Assembly (NCBI RefSeq): GCF_008704655.1
Contig: NZ_CP023688.1
Span: forward strand, 4,526,001-4,590,000
Length of the DNA stretch: 64,000 nucleotides
Source: Streptomyces rimosus
GTDB taxonomy: Bacteria; Actinomycetota; Actinomycetes; Streptomycetales; Streptomycetaceae
Reading direction: 5' to 3'
The position numbers and the translations under genes are program-made. This document shows, in pieces, positions 1-9,074 of this stretch; within the stretch, counting starts at the first letter, position 1, and every line of letters begins with the position of its first letter. The notes beneath the pieces were generated by a model. That model worked only from the letters and a program-made list of their open reading frames with translations. It was not told the origin of the DNA and ran no database searches.

Positions 1-67
1 ACCCCTGCGGCAGATGAATAGCGGCCTCAGGACGCAGAACGTCCCCGCCCCACCTACGCCCCCGACA

Positions 68-94
68 CGCTCGGCCGGAGGCCCCGGCCGAGCG
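68..94 (-). terminator. Hairpin terminator after the ABC-2 operon
   Basis: An inverted repeat with 11-bp arms (CGCTCGGCCGG and its complement) and a 5-nt loop lies 18 bp past the stop of the last gene of the minus-strand ABC operon. There is no T tract, which is common for Streptomyces terminators. Confidence 0.55.
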
Positions 95-111
95 CCGCGA
101 ACCACCGCCCC

Positions 112-903
112 CTACTCCTCCCCCGCCACCGTCAACGACCGCAGCTTGCGCCCCGCGTACCAGGTCGCCGATCCCGTGACCGCCACCAGAAGGACGACCG
201 CCAACGGCAGCCCCACCTCTGAGGTGATCGCGCCTTCCGCGCCGATCTTCTGGCCGATCGCCAGGGCCCATTGCTGCACGCTCAGGGTGCGTGCGCCCGG
301 GACCAGGTTGCCGACCAGGGTTTCCCATACCAGGGCGTAGACCAGGCCGAAGACGACCGCGTGCCGGCTGACCGTGCCGAAGAACAGGAACAGCGCGCTG
401 TACGCGACGGAGGCGACGGCCGCGGCGACCGCGTAGGCCACCGCGATCTGCTGGCTGTTGCCGTTCAGGATGAACCCGGCGATCAGGACCGGGATCGCCG
501 AGAACGCGGCCGTCACGCCGATCGCCACGATGAGTTTGGTGAAGATGACCGAGGACCGGCGCAGCGGCTTGGCCAGCAGGTAGACGACCGAGCCGTCGTC
601 GATCTCCGGGCCGATCGCGCCCGTACCGGCGATGACGCCGATCAGCGGGACCATCGTGGCGAGCGCGAAGGTGCCCAGGACGCCGTTGGCGGTGGAGTCG
701 TCGGCGCCGGCCAGGGCCCGTACCGCGACGGAGATGACGATCAGGAGGGCGGGCAGCGCGAACAGGATGAGCGCGCGGCGCCGGCCGAGCAGGGCCCGGT
801 AGGTGAGCCGGGCGACGGTGGGGTTGAAGACCGAGGGCACCGGCGAGGGGCCCGCAGCGGGGGCCGGGGACGGGTCCGGCCGGACCGATGAGGTCGCAGA
901 CAT
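112..903 (-). CDS. ABC-2 type transporter permease
   Basis: A 263-aa integral membrane protein. After a Pro/Ala-rich N-terminus of about 30 residues it shows about six hydrophobic segments, with the GxEIDDGSVVYLLAKPLRR-type cytoplasmic stretch after the second, typical of ABC-2 permeases. It should form the channel for the ATPase encoded 17 bp upstream (920-1831). It is the last gene of a four-gene minus-strand operon made of two ATPase/permease pairs. An AAGGAG box sits about 10 nt before the ATG. The substrate cannot be read from sequence; related pairs export drugs, lipids or peptides. The family call is secure, the role open. Confidence 0.85.
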   Translation of the reverse strand: MSATSSVRPDPSPAPAAGPSPVPSVFNPTVARLTYRALLGRRRALILFALPALLIVISVAVRALAGADDSTANGVLGTFALATMVPLIGVIAGTGAIGPEIDDGSVVYLLAKPLRRSSVIFTKLIVAIGVTAAFSAIPVLIAGFILNGNSQQIAVAYAVAAAVASVAYSALFLFFGTVSRHAVVFGLVYALVWETLVGNLVPGARTLSVQQWALAIGQKIGAEGAITSEVGLPLAVVLLVAVTGSATWYAGRKLRSLTVAGEE

Positions 904-919
904 CGCTTCGAGGCTCCTT

Positions 920-1831
920 TCAGGCCGCTACGAGGTAGGAGAAGACCGATTCCAGGGACTCGTCGGAGGGCGAGACCGTCAGGAGGCGGATGCCGTGGTC
1001 GCGGGCGACCCGCGGCAGCAGGGCGGTGAAGCGCGGGAAATCGACGGCCTGGATGCGCAGCGCGCCCTCCTGGAGGTCGACCTCGATCCCGGCTGTCGAC
1101 GGGTCGGCGATCAGGGCAGCGGCCAGCGCCCGGTCGTCGGTGGAGCGCACGAGATAGCGGTGCGGCCGGTCCGTCATCAGGCGGCGGATCTTGCGGAAGT
1201 CGCCGGACGCCGCGTGCCGCCCGGCCACCACGACCTCGATGTGCGAGGCCAGTTGCTCGACCTCTTCGAGGATGTGGGAAGAGAACAGGACCGTACGGCC
1301 CTCGGCGCCCATCCTCCGCAGCAGGTCCATCAGCTGCATCCGCTGCCGCGGGTCCATGCCGTTGAACGGCTCGTCGAGCAGGAGCACGGACGGGTCGTGG
1401 ACCAGCGCCGACGCCATCTTCACGCGCTGGCGCATGCCCTTGCTGTACGTGGAGATCCGGCGGTCCTGCGCGTACTCCATCTCGACGGTGGCCAGCGCCC
1501 GCCGCGCGGCGTCCTTGCCCAGGCCGTGCAGTTCGGCGTTGGCGACGACGAATTCGCGGCCGGTGAGGAAGTCGTACATGGCCTCGCGCTCGGGCACGAT
1601 GCCGATGTGGCGGTAGACGCTCTCGTCGCGCCAGACGGGGCGGCCGTCGAGGGTGACGGCCCCGCCGGACGGCGCGAGGAAGCCGCCCATCATGTTGATC
1701 AGCGTGGACTTGCCCGCGCCGTTGGGGCCGAGGAGGCCGGTGACGCCGGGGCCGATGGTCATGCTGATGTCGTTGACGGCAACGACATTGCCGAACCAGC
1801 GGGATACGTGGTCGATCTGGATGGTCGTCAT
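920..1831 (-). CDS. ABC transporter ATP-binding protein (ABC-2 type)
   Basis: A 303-aa cytoplasmic ATPase. Walker A GPNGAGKST is at residues 35-43, a Q-loop region follows, the signature is the YSKGMRQR variant at 129-136, and Walker B LLLDEPFNGMD is at about 150-160, followed by an SSH switch histidine. The STGM/SKGM form of the signature is usual in ABC-2 exporters. A C-terminal domain of about 85 residues is probably regulatory. It is followed after 16 bp by a permease gene and preceded by another ATPase/permease pair, so two related exporters, or one hetero-tetrameric exporter, are made together. Substrate unknown. Confidence 0.88.
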   Translation of the reverse strand: MTTIQIDHVSRWFGNVVAVNDISMTIGPGVTGLLGPNGAGKSTLINMMGGFLAPSGGAVTLDGRPVWRDESVYRHIGIVPEREAMYDFLTGREFVVANAELHGLGKDAARRALATVEMEYAQDRRISTYSKGMRQRVKMASALVHDPSVLLLDEPFNGMDPRQRMQLMDLLRRMGAEGRTVLFSSHILEEVEQLASHIEVVVAGRHAASGDFRKIRRLMTDRPHRYLVRSTDDRALAAALIADPSTAGIEVDLQEGALRIQAVDFPRFTALLPRVARDHGIRLLTVSPSDESLESVFSYLVAA

Positions 1832-1901
1832 GGGCGCGGCCCATTCTTTCGGGGGCTGGTGGCGGGCGTCGGGTGCGCCGTACGGGGCGCGGGGCGGGCG
1901 G

Positions 1902-2813
1902 TCACAGGCCGGCCTTCCGGTAGCGGCGCATCAGCAGCGCGTAGGAGCCCGCGACGGCGCACAGGGTGACCAGGAGCGCCACCAAGCCGGCGGCGGTGGT
2001 CGGCTGGACCTGGTCGGGGAACGACGCGGTGCCGCCCAGGAACGTCGCCTGCACGCTGTCGATGAGCGTGATGGGCGAGCACAGGGCGAGCCATCCGACG
2101 ACGCCCTCCTGGCCCTGTACGGCGGCGATGCCCTGGACGGCGCTCACCGCGGCGTACGGGATCGTCAGCGCGGCGATGACGGCGGCGACGCCGAAGCCGC
2201 GGCGCGGGGTCAGCGCGGAGATCACCAGGCCGAGGCCGGCGAACAGCAGCGAGAGCAGCGCCACCGAGACCAGGCCCTGGGCCAGCCCCCGGATCTGATC
2301 GACGAAGTCCATCTTGGCGAGCAGGGCGCCCACGTACAGCATCAGCAGCGGCGCGGCAGTCAGGATGAACAGCGCGCCGGCCATCGCGGCGAACTTCGCC
2401 GCCACGTAGTCGACGCGCTCGATGGGCCGCGAGAAGTACAGCGGCACCGTCTTGAAGCGCAGGTCGCGGGAGACGGACTGGGGTGCCTGGGCGGCCAGGT
2501 AGAGGCCGATGACCGCCTGGAGGTAGATCGCGTACCTGGTGTACGCCACCGGCAGATCGTTCATCTTCGTGAAGACCGCGACCGCCACCATGATGCCGGC
2601 GGGTAGGCACATCACGGCGAACAGCAGCATCGGCAGGACCTTGGACCTGGCGGAGCGGCCCAGTCCGTAGGCGCCGCGCAGGCTCTGCGAGAACAGCGAC
2701 CGGCGGGCGTAGGCGCGGCCGAGGCGCGGGCCGTCGAAGTGGCGGTAGCCGATGTCGTGGATGACGTCCTGCGCCGCTCCGGAGGGCGCGGGGGTCCTGG
2801 TCTCAGGCGGCAT
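1902..2813 (-). CDS. ABC-2 type transporter permease
   Basis: A 303-aa membrane protein with about six transmembrane segments. The start is taken at the ATG at 2813, giving [10 protein letters not shown]; the frame is open for 85 more codons upstream, but those lie inside the preceding ATPase gene and are low in complexity. The start overlaps the stop of that ATPase gene by 11 bp, which indicates translational coupling. A conserved block (VIHDIGYRHFDGPRLG) precedes the first membrane helix, as in Streptomyces permeases paired with the 2803-3930 type of ATPase. It is expected to form the channel with that ATPase. Substrate unknown. Confidence 0.85.
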   Translation of the reverse strand: MPPETRTPAPSGAAQDVIHDIGYRHFDGPRLGRAYARRSLFSQSLRGAYGLGRSARSKVLPMLLFAVMCLPAGIMVAVAVFTKMNDLPVAYTRYAIYLQAVIGLYLAAQAPQSVSRDLRFKTVPLYFSRPIERVDYVAAKFAAMAGALFILTAAPLLMLYVGALLAKMDFVDQIRGLAQGLVSVALLSLLFAGLGLVISALTPRRGFGVAAVIAALTIPYAAVSAVQGIAAVQGQEGVVGWLALCSPITLIDSVQATFLGGTASFPDQVQPTTAAGLVALLVTLCAVAGSYALLMRRYRKAGL

Positions 2814-3930
2814 CGGGGGCGCCTCCGTCCTTGGGGGCTCGGTGGGCGGTCGTCGCGGGGGCGGCCGGACGGGCCGGTGCGCCCGTGTGCGCGGCCCGGG
2901 CGCCCGGCGCACTCGCCGCGTCATCGCTCCGGGAAACATCGTCACTGCGGGAAACGCCATCGCTCCGAGAGCCGCCACCGCTCCGGGAAGCCTCGTCGCT
3001 CTGGAAGACCTCGGATATGCGGTGCCGGCGCTGTTCCATCCGGACCAGGCCGAGTCCCAGGTCGGCAACGGTGTCGCGCAGCAGGTCGTACGTCTCCTCG
3101 CCGGTGGCCTCCACGTACAGCAGGTGGGCGGCGGGGGCGGTGCCCTGCGAGCCGGGAACCGCGGTGGTCACCGCGACACCGGCGCGGGCCAGGGCCGCGC
3201 GCAGCGCTTCCGTACCGTCCGGGTGCTCGTCGGTGTCCGTGACCTCGACGGCCAGGGAGGCGGTGAGCTGGGTGAAGTCGTCGGTGGCGGAGGAGCGCAG
3301 CAGCTTGCCGCCGTCGATGACGACGACGTGATCGCAGGTGCGCTCCAGCTCGCCCAGGAGGTGCGAGGTGACCAGGACCGATATGCCGAACTCCGTGTAC
3401 ACGCGGCGGATCAGCCCGAGCATCTCGTCGCGGCCGACCGGGTCCAGGCCGTTGGTCGGCTCGTCCAGGAACACCAGCTGCGGGTCGTGGACGAGTGCCT
3501 GGGCCAGCTTGACCCGCTGCTTCATGCCCGTGGAGTAGCCGCCGATGGGGCGGTAGCGCTCCTCGTAGAGGCCGACGTGCCGCAGCGTGTCGGCGGTGCG
3601 CTCACGGGCCGCGGTCGGCGGCAGGCCCGACATGCGCGCCATGTGGACGACGAACTCGGTGGCCGAGACGTCGGGCGGCAGGCAGTCGTGCTCCGGCATG
3701 TAGCCGACGCGCTCCCGGATGGCGCCGCCCTCCGTGGCCACGTCCAGGCCGAGGACGGCCGCGGACCCCTCGCTGGCCGGGGCGAGCCCCAGCAGCAGCT
3801 TGATCAGGGTGGACTTGCCGGCGCCGTTGGCACCCACCAGGCCGGTCACCCCGGGGCCGATGTCCACGGTGAGCCGGTCCAGCGCGGTCACCCTTGGGTA
3901 CCGCTTGCTCAGGCTTTCGGTCACGATCAC
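2803..3930 (-). CDS. ABC transporter ATP-binding protein with Ser/Asp hexapeptide tail
   Basis: First gene of the four-gene ABC-2 operon; 375 aa from a GTG at 3930 ([18 protein letters not shown]). The frame is open to an ATG at 4044, but homologs recalled from Streptomyces start near MIxTESLSKR. Walker [10 protein letters not shown] is at 33-41, followed by the signature YSTGMKQR, Walker [13 protein letters not shown] and the H-loop TSH. After the catalytic core, about residue 285 on, comes a low-complexity tail of SRSDDV-like hexapeptides encoded by five 18-bp repeats. Close relatives usually lack such a tail, so it may have grown by repeat expansion. It drives the permease at 1902-2813. 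The main doubt is the start codon. Confidence 0.85.
   Translation of the reverse strand: MIVTESLSKRYPRVTALDRLTVDIGPGVTGLVGANGAGKSTLIKLLLGLAPASEGSAAVLGLDVATEGGAIRERVGYMPEHDCLPPDVSATEFVVHMARMSGLPPTAARERTADTLRHVGLYEERYRPIGGYSTGMKQRVKLAQALVHDPQLVFLDEPTNGLDPVGRDEMLGLIRRVYTEFGISVLVTSHLLGELERTCDHVVVIDGGKLLRSSATDDFTQLTASLAVEVTDTDEHPDGTEALRAALARAGVAVTTAVPGSQGTAPAAHLLYVEATGEETYDLLRDTVADLGLGLVRMEQRRHRISEVFQSDEASRSGGGSRSDGVSRSDDVSRSDDAASAPGARAAHTGAPARPAAPATTAHRAPKDGGAPDAA
2921..3010. repeat. Five in-frame 18-bp tandem repeats in ABC ATPase gene
   Basis: Five imperfect 18-bp units (TCATCGCTCCGGGAAACA-like) run head to tail. In the minus-strand gene they encode repeats of Ser-Arg-Ser-Asp/Gly-Asp/Gly-Val/Ala near the C-terminus. 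The unit length keeps the reading frame, so copy number could vary without breaking the gene. Confidence 0.7.
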
Positions 3931-4252
3931 AGTCACGTCATCGACGGTAGTGGCGGGGACCACACCGGTCGTCAGACCAGGCGGCTGGATCAGCGTCCGA
4001 CCACAGGTGTAGGGACCCGTAGGGGAGGTCGTGCTTTGGTTCACCCCGCTGTGGTGGCGAAGCGGCGTATGCGGCCTCTCCCGGTGCGGTGGCGGGGCGG
4101 CGCGGGGTCCCGGCGCCGGGTGATCCGCCGCGGGTTTTCCACAGGCTCGGCCGACCCCTTGACGTCGCCGCCGAGCATTGTCACATTCATCAGTGTCAAG
4201 TTACGGGCACGTACCGCGATGATCGGCTCACGGACGGGACGGACGGTTGGCG
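3931..4252. promoter_or_regulatory. Divergent promoter region between ABC operon and M24/EphD-like operon
   Basis: A 322-bp gap between divergent operons. An inverted repeat TTGTCAC-N8-GTGTCAA (6 of 7 arm positions match) sits at 4178-4199, with a TTGACG at about 4159. The repeat is placed to control the plus-strand operon, possibly by the MerR protein encoded at its end. No small ORF looked convincing. Confidence 0.35.
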
Positions 4253-5131
4253 ATGACCTCAGCGACAGGGGCCACGACGGCCCGCAGGGGCGGCGGGCCA
4301 CGCGGACTCACCGCCGAGCTGCGGGGGTTCAAAGAGGTGCAGCGGCTGGCGTACGCCTGCGCCGAGGCCGTCGCCGCGCAGCTCAGGCCGGGGGTGACGG
4401 AGCGGGAGGCGGCGCAGATGCAGCGCCGGTGGCTGCGCGAGCGCGGGGTGCGGGACTGGTTCCACCTCCCCTTCGCCTGGTTCGGCGACCGCACGGCGTT
4501 CACGAACTTCCGCATACCACTGCAGTTCTTCCCCACCGACCGGCGCCTGGAGCCCGGGATGGCCTTCATCCTCGACATGGCACCGGTGCACCGGGGGTTC
4601 ACGGCCGACATCGGCTATTCCGGCTGCCTGGGGCTCAATCCGGTCCACGACCGGCTGCTGGCCGACCTCGCGGCGCACCGCGAGCTGATCCTGCGCGAGG
4701 TGCGCGAGCGCCGCCCGCTGCGGGAGATCTACGAGGACGTCGAGCGGCTCATGATCCGCCAGGGGTACGCCAACCGTCACCGCGCCTATCCCTTCGGCGT
4801 CATCGCCCACAAGATCGACCGCGTTCGGCCCCGCCGCTGGTCGCCGACGCTCTTCGGGTTCGGCACACAGTCGCTCAAGGGCCTGGCCTCCGACGCGCTG
4901 CACGGCCACCGCGACGGCTGGTCACCGCTGTGGAGCCCGTACAAGTTCTCCGACCACCCGCCGCAGCCGGGCCTGTGGGCGGTCGAACCGCACCTCGGAT
5001 TCCGGGGCACGGGCGCGAAGTTCGAGGAGATCCTCGTCGTGACGGACTCCGCGGACCCGGAGGAGAGCGCTTTCTGGCTGGACGACGATCTGCCGCACGT
5101 GCGGCGATGGCAGGAGGAGGGGGCCGCATGA
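4253..5131 (+). CDS. M24 family (creatinase/prolidase fold) metallopeptidase-like protein
   Basis: A 292-aa protein with the pita-bread fold of Xaa-Pro peptidases and methionine aminopeptidases. All five expected metal ligands can be placed: Asp108 (ILDMAPV), Asp119 (ADIGYS), His186 (VIAHKI), Glu245 (AVEPHLGF) and Glu258 or Glu259 (KFEEIL). The His motif is AHKI rather than the usual GHGIG, so substrate choice may differ from standard prolidases. The start is ATG at 4253; a TTG two codons upstream is possible. The stop overlaps the next gene as ATGA, so it is coupled to the EphD-like enzyme. A role in turning over an amide or peptide-like compound is only an inference. Confidence 0.8.
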   Translation: MTSATGATTARRGGGPRGLTAELRGFKEVQRLAYACAEAVAAQLRPGVTEREAAQMQRRWLRERGVRDWFHLPFAWFGDRTAFTNFRIPLQFFPTDRRLEPGMAFILDMAPVHRGFTADIGYSGCLGLNPVHDRLLADLAAHRELILREVRERRPLREIYEDVERLMIRQGYANRHRAYPFGVIAHKIDRVRPRRWSPTLFGFGTQSLKGLASDALHGHRDGWSPLWSPYKFSDHPPQPGLWAVEPHLGFRGTGAKFEEILVVTDSADPEESAFWLDDDLPHVRRWQEEGAA

Positions 5132-6906
5132 GCGGGCAGGGGCAGACGGGTCTCGAAGGCGCGCGGGAGCGCTGGGTCCGTACGGGCGGGGTGGAGCTGT
5201 GCGTCGCCGAGCTGGGCGATGCCGCGCACCCCACGGTGGTGCTGGTGCACGGCTATCCGGACAGCAAGGAGGTGTGGTCGGAGGTGGCCCGCGGCCTGGC
5301 CGACCGCTTCCACGTGGTGCTGTACGACGTACGCGGCTGCGGCCGGTCCAGCGCGCCCAAGCCGCTGCGCGGCGGGTTCACCCTGGAGAAGCTGACCGAC
5401 GACTTCCTGGCGGTCGCGGACGCGGTCAGCCCGGACCGGCCGGTGCATGTGGTCGGCCACGACTGGGGCTCGGTGCAGGCGTGGGAGTTCGCGACGGTCC
5501 GGCGCACGGAAGGCCGGATCGCCTCCTTCACCTCGATGTCCGGCCCGTCGCTGGACCACTTCGGCCACTGGATCAAGAAGCGCGCTTCCCGGCCCACCCC
5601 GCGCCGTGCCGCCCAACTCCTCAATCAGGGCGTCAAGTCCTGGTACGTCTACATGCTGCACACCCCGGTCCTGCCGGAACTGGCCTGGAAGGGACCGCTC
5701 GGCAAGCGCTGGCCCAAGATCCTCCAGCGGGTGGAGAAGGTGCCGCAGGGCGCCTACCCGACCCCGTCGCTGCCCACGGACGCCGCGCACGGCGCCTGGC
5801 TCTACCGTGACAACGTCCGGGCCCGGCTGCGCCGTCCGCGCGCCGACGCCTACGCCCACTGCCCGGTCCAGCTGATCACGCCCACCGGCGACGCCTTCCT
5901 GTCCCAGCGGCTCTACGACGACCTCGACCACTGGGCGCCCCAGCTGGTGCGCCGCACCCTCCCGGCCAAGCACTGGGTACCGCGCACCCGGCCGGACCAG
6001 TTGGCCGCCTGGATCAGCGAGTTCGTCACCTCGAAGGAGGAGGGCGACCCGGCCAAGGAGATCGTCGTCTCCGGCCCGTACGCCGACCGGTTCGGCGGGC
6101 AGCTGGTGCTGGTCACCGGTGCGGCCAGCGGTATCGGGCGGGCCACCGCCTTCGCCTTCGCCGAGGCCGGCGCGCGCGTCATAGCCGTGGACCGGGACGC
6201 CGAGGGGGCCGCCCGTACGGCCGACCTGGCGCGGCTGGTCGGCGCCCCGCAGGCATGGGCCGAGACGGTGGACGTGTCGGACGAGGCCGCCATGGAGAAG
6301 CTGGCCGACAAGGTCGCCGCCGAGTACGGCATGGTCGATGTGCTGATCAACAACGCCGGCATCGCCGTGTCCGGCCCCTTCCTCAGCACCACCACCGAGG
6401 ACTGGAAGAAGGTCCTGGACGTCAACCTGTGGGGTGTCATCCACGGCTGCCGCCTCTTCGGCAAGCAGATGGCGGAGCGCGGCCAGGGCGGCCACATCGT
6501 CAACACGGCGTCGGCCGCGGCCTTCCAGCCGTCCCGCGTCCTGTCAGCCTACGGTGCCTCGAAGGCGGCGGTGCTCATGCTCAGCGAGTGCCTGCGCGCC
6601 GAACTGGCCGGTCAGGGCATCGGTGTCACCGCCGTCTGCCCCGGCATCGTCAACACGAACATCACCTCGACGACCCACTTCACCGGCGTCTCGACGGAGG
6701 AGGAGAAGCGCAGCCAGGCCAAGGTGTCCCGGCTGTACGGGATACGCAACTATCCGCCGGAGAAGGTCGCCGCGGCGATCCTGCGGGCCGTGGCGCGCAA
6801 CGAGGCGGTGGTGCCCGTCACCCCCGAAGCCCGCGGCGCCCAGCTGATGTCCCGCATCGCCCCGCGCGCCCTGCGCGCCCTCGCCCGCGTCGAGCCCCCG
6901 TCGTAG
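5128..6906 (+). CDS. Alpha/beta-hydrolase-SDR fusion, EphD-like
   Basis: A 592-aa two-domain enzyme. Residues 1-300 form an alpha/beta hydrolase of epoxide-hydrolase type: HGYPDS oxyanion region at 41-46, nucleophile Asp112 in GHDWGS and a late His282. Residues about 322-590 are a short-chain dehydrogenase: NAD(P) site TGAASGIG at 330-337, NNAG at 408-411, and catalytic Ser462, Tyr475 and Lys479. The architecture and length resemble mycobacterial EphD, which acts on mycolic acids; Streptomyces lacks mycolates, so the substrate here must differ. It starts on the stop of the M24 gene (ATGA) and is followed by a metal hydrolase. Opening of an epoxide lipid followed by oxidation of the diol is an inference. 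Confidence 0.9.
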   Translation: MSGQGQTGLEGARERWVRTGGVELCVAELGDAAHPTVVLVHGYPDSKEVWSEVARGLADRFHVVLYDVRGCGRSSAPKPLRGGFTLEKLTDDFLAVADAVSPDRPVHVVGHDWGSVQAWEFATVRRTEGRIASFTSMSGPSLDHFGHWIKKRASRPTPRRAAQLLNQGVKSWYVYMLHTPVLPELAWKGPLGKRWPKILQRVEKVPQGAYPTPSLPTDAAHGAWLYRDNVRARLRRPRADAYAHCPVQLITPTGDAFLSQRLYDDLDHWAPQLVRRTLPAKHWVPRTRPDQLAAWISEFVTSKEEGDPAKEIVVSGPYADRFGGQLVLVTGAASGIGRATAFAFAEAGARVIAVDRDAEGAARTADLARLVGAPQAWAETVDVSDEAAMEKLADKVAAEYGMVDVLINNAGIAVSGPFLSTTTEDWKKVLDVNLWGVIHGCRLFGKQMAERGQGGHIVNTASAAAFQPSRVLSAYGASKAAVLMLSECLRAELAGQGIGVTAVCPGIVNTNITSTTHFTGVSTEEEKRSQAKVSRLYGIRNYPPEKVAAAILRAVARNEAVVPVTPEARGAQLMSRIAPRALRALARVEPPS

Positions 6907-6990
6907 AGCCCGCTCGGCACGGTGTCGGCAGGCCGGGGCAGCCGCGCCGCCCCGGCGCCCTCCCTCATGTCCCACGTCAGGAGCCCCAGC

Positions 6991-7914
6991 GTGACTACGC
7001 ATCCCGAAGGACCGGAGGAACACCACACGATCGCGCCCCGCCGCGTCTCGTTCGACTGGCGCGACACCCCGCTGCACTGGATACCGGACGAACCCACCGC
7101 CACCCACGTCATCAACGTGCTGCATCTGCTGCTGCCCGCGGGCGAGCGGTGGTTCGTCAAGGTCTTCAAGGAAGCCCTGCCGCTGGTCCGCGACCCCGCG
7201 CTGCTCAAGGACGTCAAGGGCTTCATGGGCCAGGAGGCCACCCACAGCGTCCAGCACGCCTACGTCCTGGAGCACCTCGCCCACCAGGGCCTGGACACCG
7301 CTCCGTACACCCGGCACGTCGACTTCCTCTTCGAGTACCTCCTCGGCGAGCGGCCCCCGTTCGCGGCCCCCATATCCACCCAGGAGTGGCTGCGCTTCCG
7401 GCTCTCCCTCATAGCCGCCATCGAGCAGTTCACGGCCGTCCTCGGCAACTGGGTTCTGCACGCCGACGGCCTGGACCGGGCCCGCCCCGACCCGGTCATG
7501 CTCGACCTGCTGCGCTGGCACGGCGCGGAGGAGGTCGAGCACCGCGCGGTGGCCTTCGACATGTACGAGCACACGGGCGGCGAGGGCCTGCCTCGCTACG
7601 CCCGCCGCGTCCTGGGCATGGCCGTCACCGCGCCCGTCCTCCTCTATCTGTGGGTCTGGGGCACCGCCTACCTCATACGCCACGACCCGCAGCTGGCCGG
7701 CCGCCTGCGCTACTCCCTGCGCGAGCACAACCGGGCCGTACGGAAACAGCTCCTGCCGACCTGGCGCGAGCTGGGCGCCGCCGTACCGCGCTACCTGAAG
7801 CGGTCATACCATCCCTCGCAGGAAGGGTCGCTGCGCAAGGCCGTCGCATACTTGGCGTCCTCACCGGCAGCCCGCGCCGCGGCGGGTGCGGTGGGCCGCG
7901 CGGCCATCTCGTAA
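6991..7914 (+). CDS. Predicted metal-dependent hydrolase (PF10118-like)
   Basis: A 307-aa protein. GTG at 6991 is chosen because AGGAG lies 7 nt upstream; in-frame ATG 6967 and GTG 6922 lack such a site. Conserved acidic/His motifs are visible (GQEATHSVQH and GAEEVEHRAVAFD), resembling the metal-binding helices of the PF10118 family and of ferritin-like di-iron proteins. A hydrophobic stretch (about 225-245) may touch the membrane. In actinobacteria this family is often found with lipid-modifying enzymes, and here it follows the EphD-like fusion by 84 bp. The stop lies at the ribosome-binding site of the next gene. The reaction is not known. Confidence 0.78.
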   Translation: MTTHPEGPEEHHTIAPRRVSFDWRDTPLHWIPDEPTATHVINVLHLLLPAGERWFVKVFKEALPLVRDPALLKDVKGFMGQEATHSVQHAYVLEHLAHQGLDTAPYTRHVDFLFEYLLGERPPFAAPISTQEWLRFRLSLIAAIEQFTAVLGNWVLHADGLDRARPDPVMLDLLRWHGAEEVEHRAVAFDMYEHTGGEGLPRYARRVLGMAVTAPVLLYLWVWGTAYLIRHDPQLAGRLRYSLREHNRAVRKQLLPTWRELGAAVPRYLKRSYHPSQEGSLRKAVAYLASSPAARAAAGAVGRAAIS

Positions 7915-7925
7915 GGAGCACCGCA

Positions 7926-9074
7926 TTGACCGACCAGCCGCCGCCGGCCGAGTACCGTATCGAGGACCTGGCCCACATCAGCGGCACCTCGGTCCGCACC
8001 ATCCGCGCCTACCAGGACCGCGGCCTCCTCCCCAAGCCGGAGCGCCGCGGCCGGGCCAATGTCTACGGCGACGAGCACCTGGAACGGCTGCGCCGTACCT
8101 CCGACCTGCTCGACCGCGGCTACACCCTCGCCAGCATCAAGGAACTCCTCGAAGCCTGGGACACGGGCCGCGGCCTCGGCGGCGTCCTGGGCCTGGTCGC
8201 CGAGATCGACGGCCCCTGGAGCGACGAGGAGGCGGCCCGCATCACGCGCGCCGAGCTGGACGCGGCGTTCGGCGGCACCCCGGACGAAGCGGCCCTGGCG
8301 GACGCCGTCGAACTGGGCGTCCTGGAACGCCTCCCCGGCAGCGACGACGCCTTCCGCGTCCCCAGCCCCCAGGAGCTGGCCGTCGCGGCCGAGCTGCACT
8401 CCGCCGGCGTCCCCCTCACCGCCATCTCGGGCCACCTGCGCGAACTGCGCGGCCAGGTCGAACACATCGCGGCCCGCTTCCTCGACTTCACCACCGAGTA
8501 CGTCTTCCACCCCTACCTGGACCACCAGCCCACCGAAGCCGAGGCCACCGAGGCCGCCGACCTGGTACGCCGCCTCCGCCCCCTGGCCCAGCAAACCGTC
8601 GACGCCGAACTGGCCCGCGCGATGCGCACGTTGGCGACGCGGTACATCCATCACCATCTCGGGGGCTTGAGCGGGCGGGGAGTGGCGGGTGACGAAGGTG
8701 AGATGGGGTCTGCGCTTGGTTCCGGCTTCGGCTCCGGCCTTGGCTCCTGCTCCGGTTCTGTGCCTGGTCACGAGGAGGGGGCGAGAGCGGATTCGAGCCC
8801 GGGCACCGGTACAGGTGCGACCGGATCGCGCACTACGGACCCCGGCGGCGATGCCGCCCTCGGCGCCGATGTCGGGGTCATCACCGATGTCGACGCCGGT
8901 ACGCGTACGGACTCCGAGCCGATCATGATCGCGCTCTCCGCCGACACCGTCCGAGCCGTACGTGAACTCGTCGGCCATGAGAACGCGGCGGCCTTCATCT
9001 CCGCGGCCGCCCAACGCGAGGTCCACGCCCGCACCATGGACGAACTAGCCGCCCGCCGTACCCCACCCGGCTGA
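7926..9074 (+). CDS. MerR family regulator with low-complexity linker (TTG start)
   Basis: A 382-aa regulator. The start is TTG at 7926, preceded by AAGGAG at 7913-7918 that overlaps the stop of the upstream gene. Residues about 8-75 hold a MerR helix-turn-helix (YRIEDLAHISGTSVRTIRAY) and the recognition-helix dimerisation segment. A second helical region up to about residue 250 resembles effector-binding parts of large MerR proteins. Then come a Gly/Ser/Thr-rich linker (about 255-335) and a short conserved C-terminal block. It is the last gene of the M24/EphD-like operon and is the natural candidate for its regulator. The 3' end overlaps the convergent membrane gene by 30 bp. Confidence 0.85.
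   Translation: MTDQPPPAEYRIEDLAHISGTSVRTIRAYQDRGLLPKPERRGRANVYGDEHLERLRRTSDLLDRGYTLASIKELLEAWDTGRGLGGVLGLVAEIDGPWSDEEAARITRAELDAAFGGTPDEAALADAVELGVLERLPGSDDAFRVPSPQELAVAAELHSAGVPLTAISGHLRELRGQVEHIAARFLDFTTEYVFHPYLDHQPTEAEATEAADLVRRLRPLAQQTVDAELARAMRTLATRYIHHHLGGLSGRGVAGDEGEMGSALGSGFGSGLGSCSGSVPGHEEGARADSSPGTGTGATGSRTTDPGGDAALGADVGVITDVDAGTRTDSEPIMIALSADTVRAVRELVGHENAAAFISAAAQREVHARTMDELAARRTPPG

Noticed and set aside
4135..4143. TTTTCCACA, a DnaA-box-like sequence
   Set aside because: One mismatch to TTGTCCACA and a single isolated copy, so chance occurrence is likely.
2752..6906. 1384-codon plus-strand frame spanning the ABC operon to the EphD-like gene
   Set aside because: Only the part from 5128 is coding; the rest is antisense to the ABC genes or overlaps the M24 gene in another frame.
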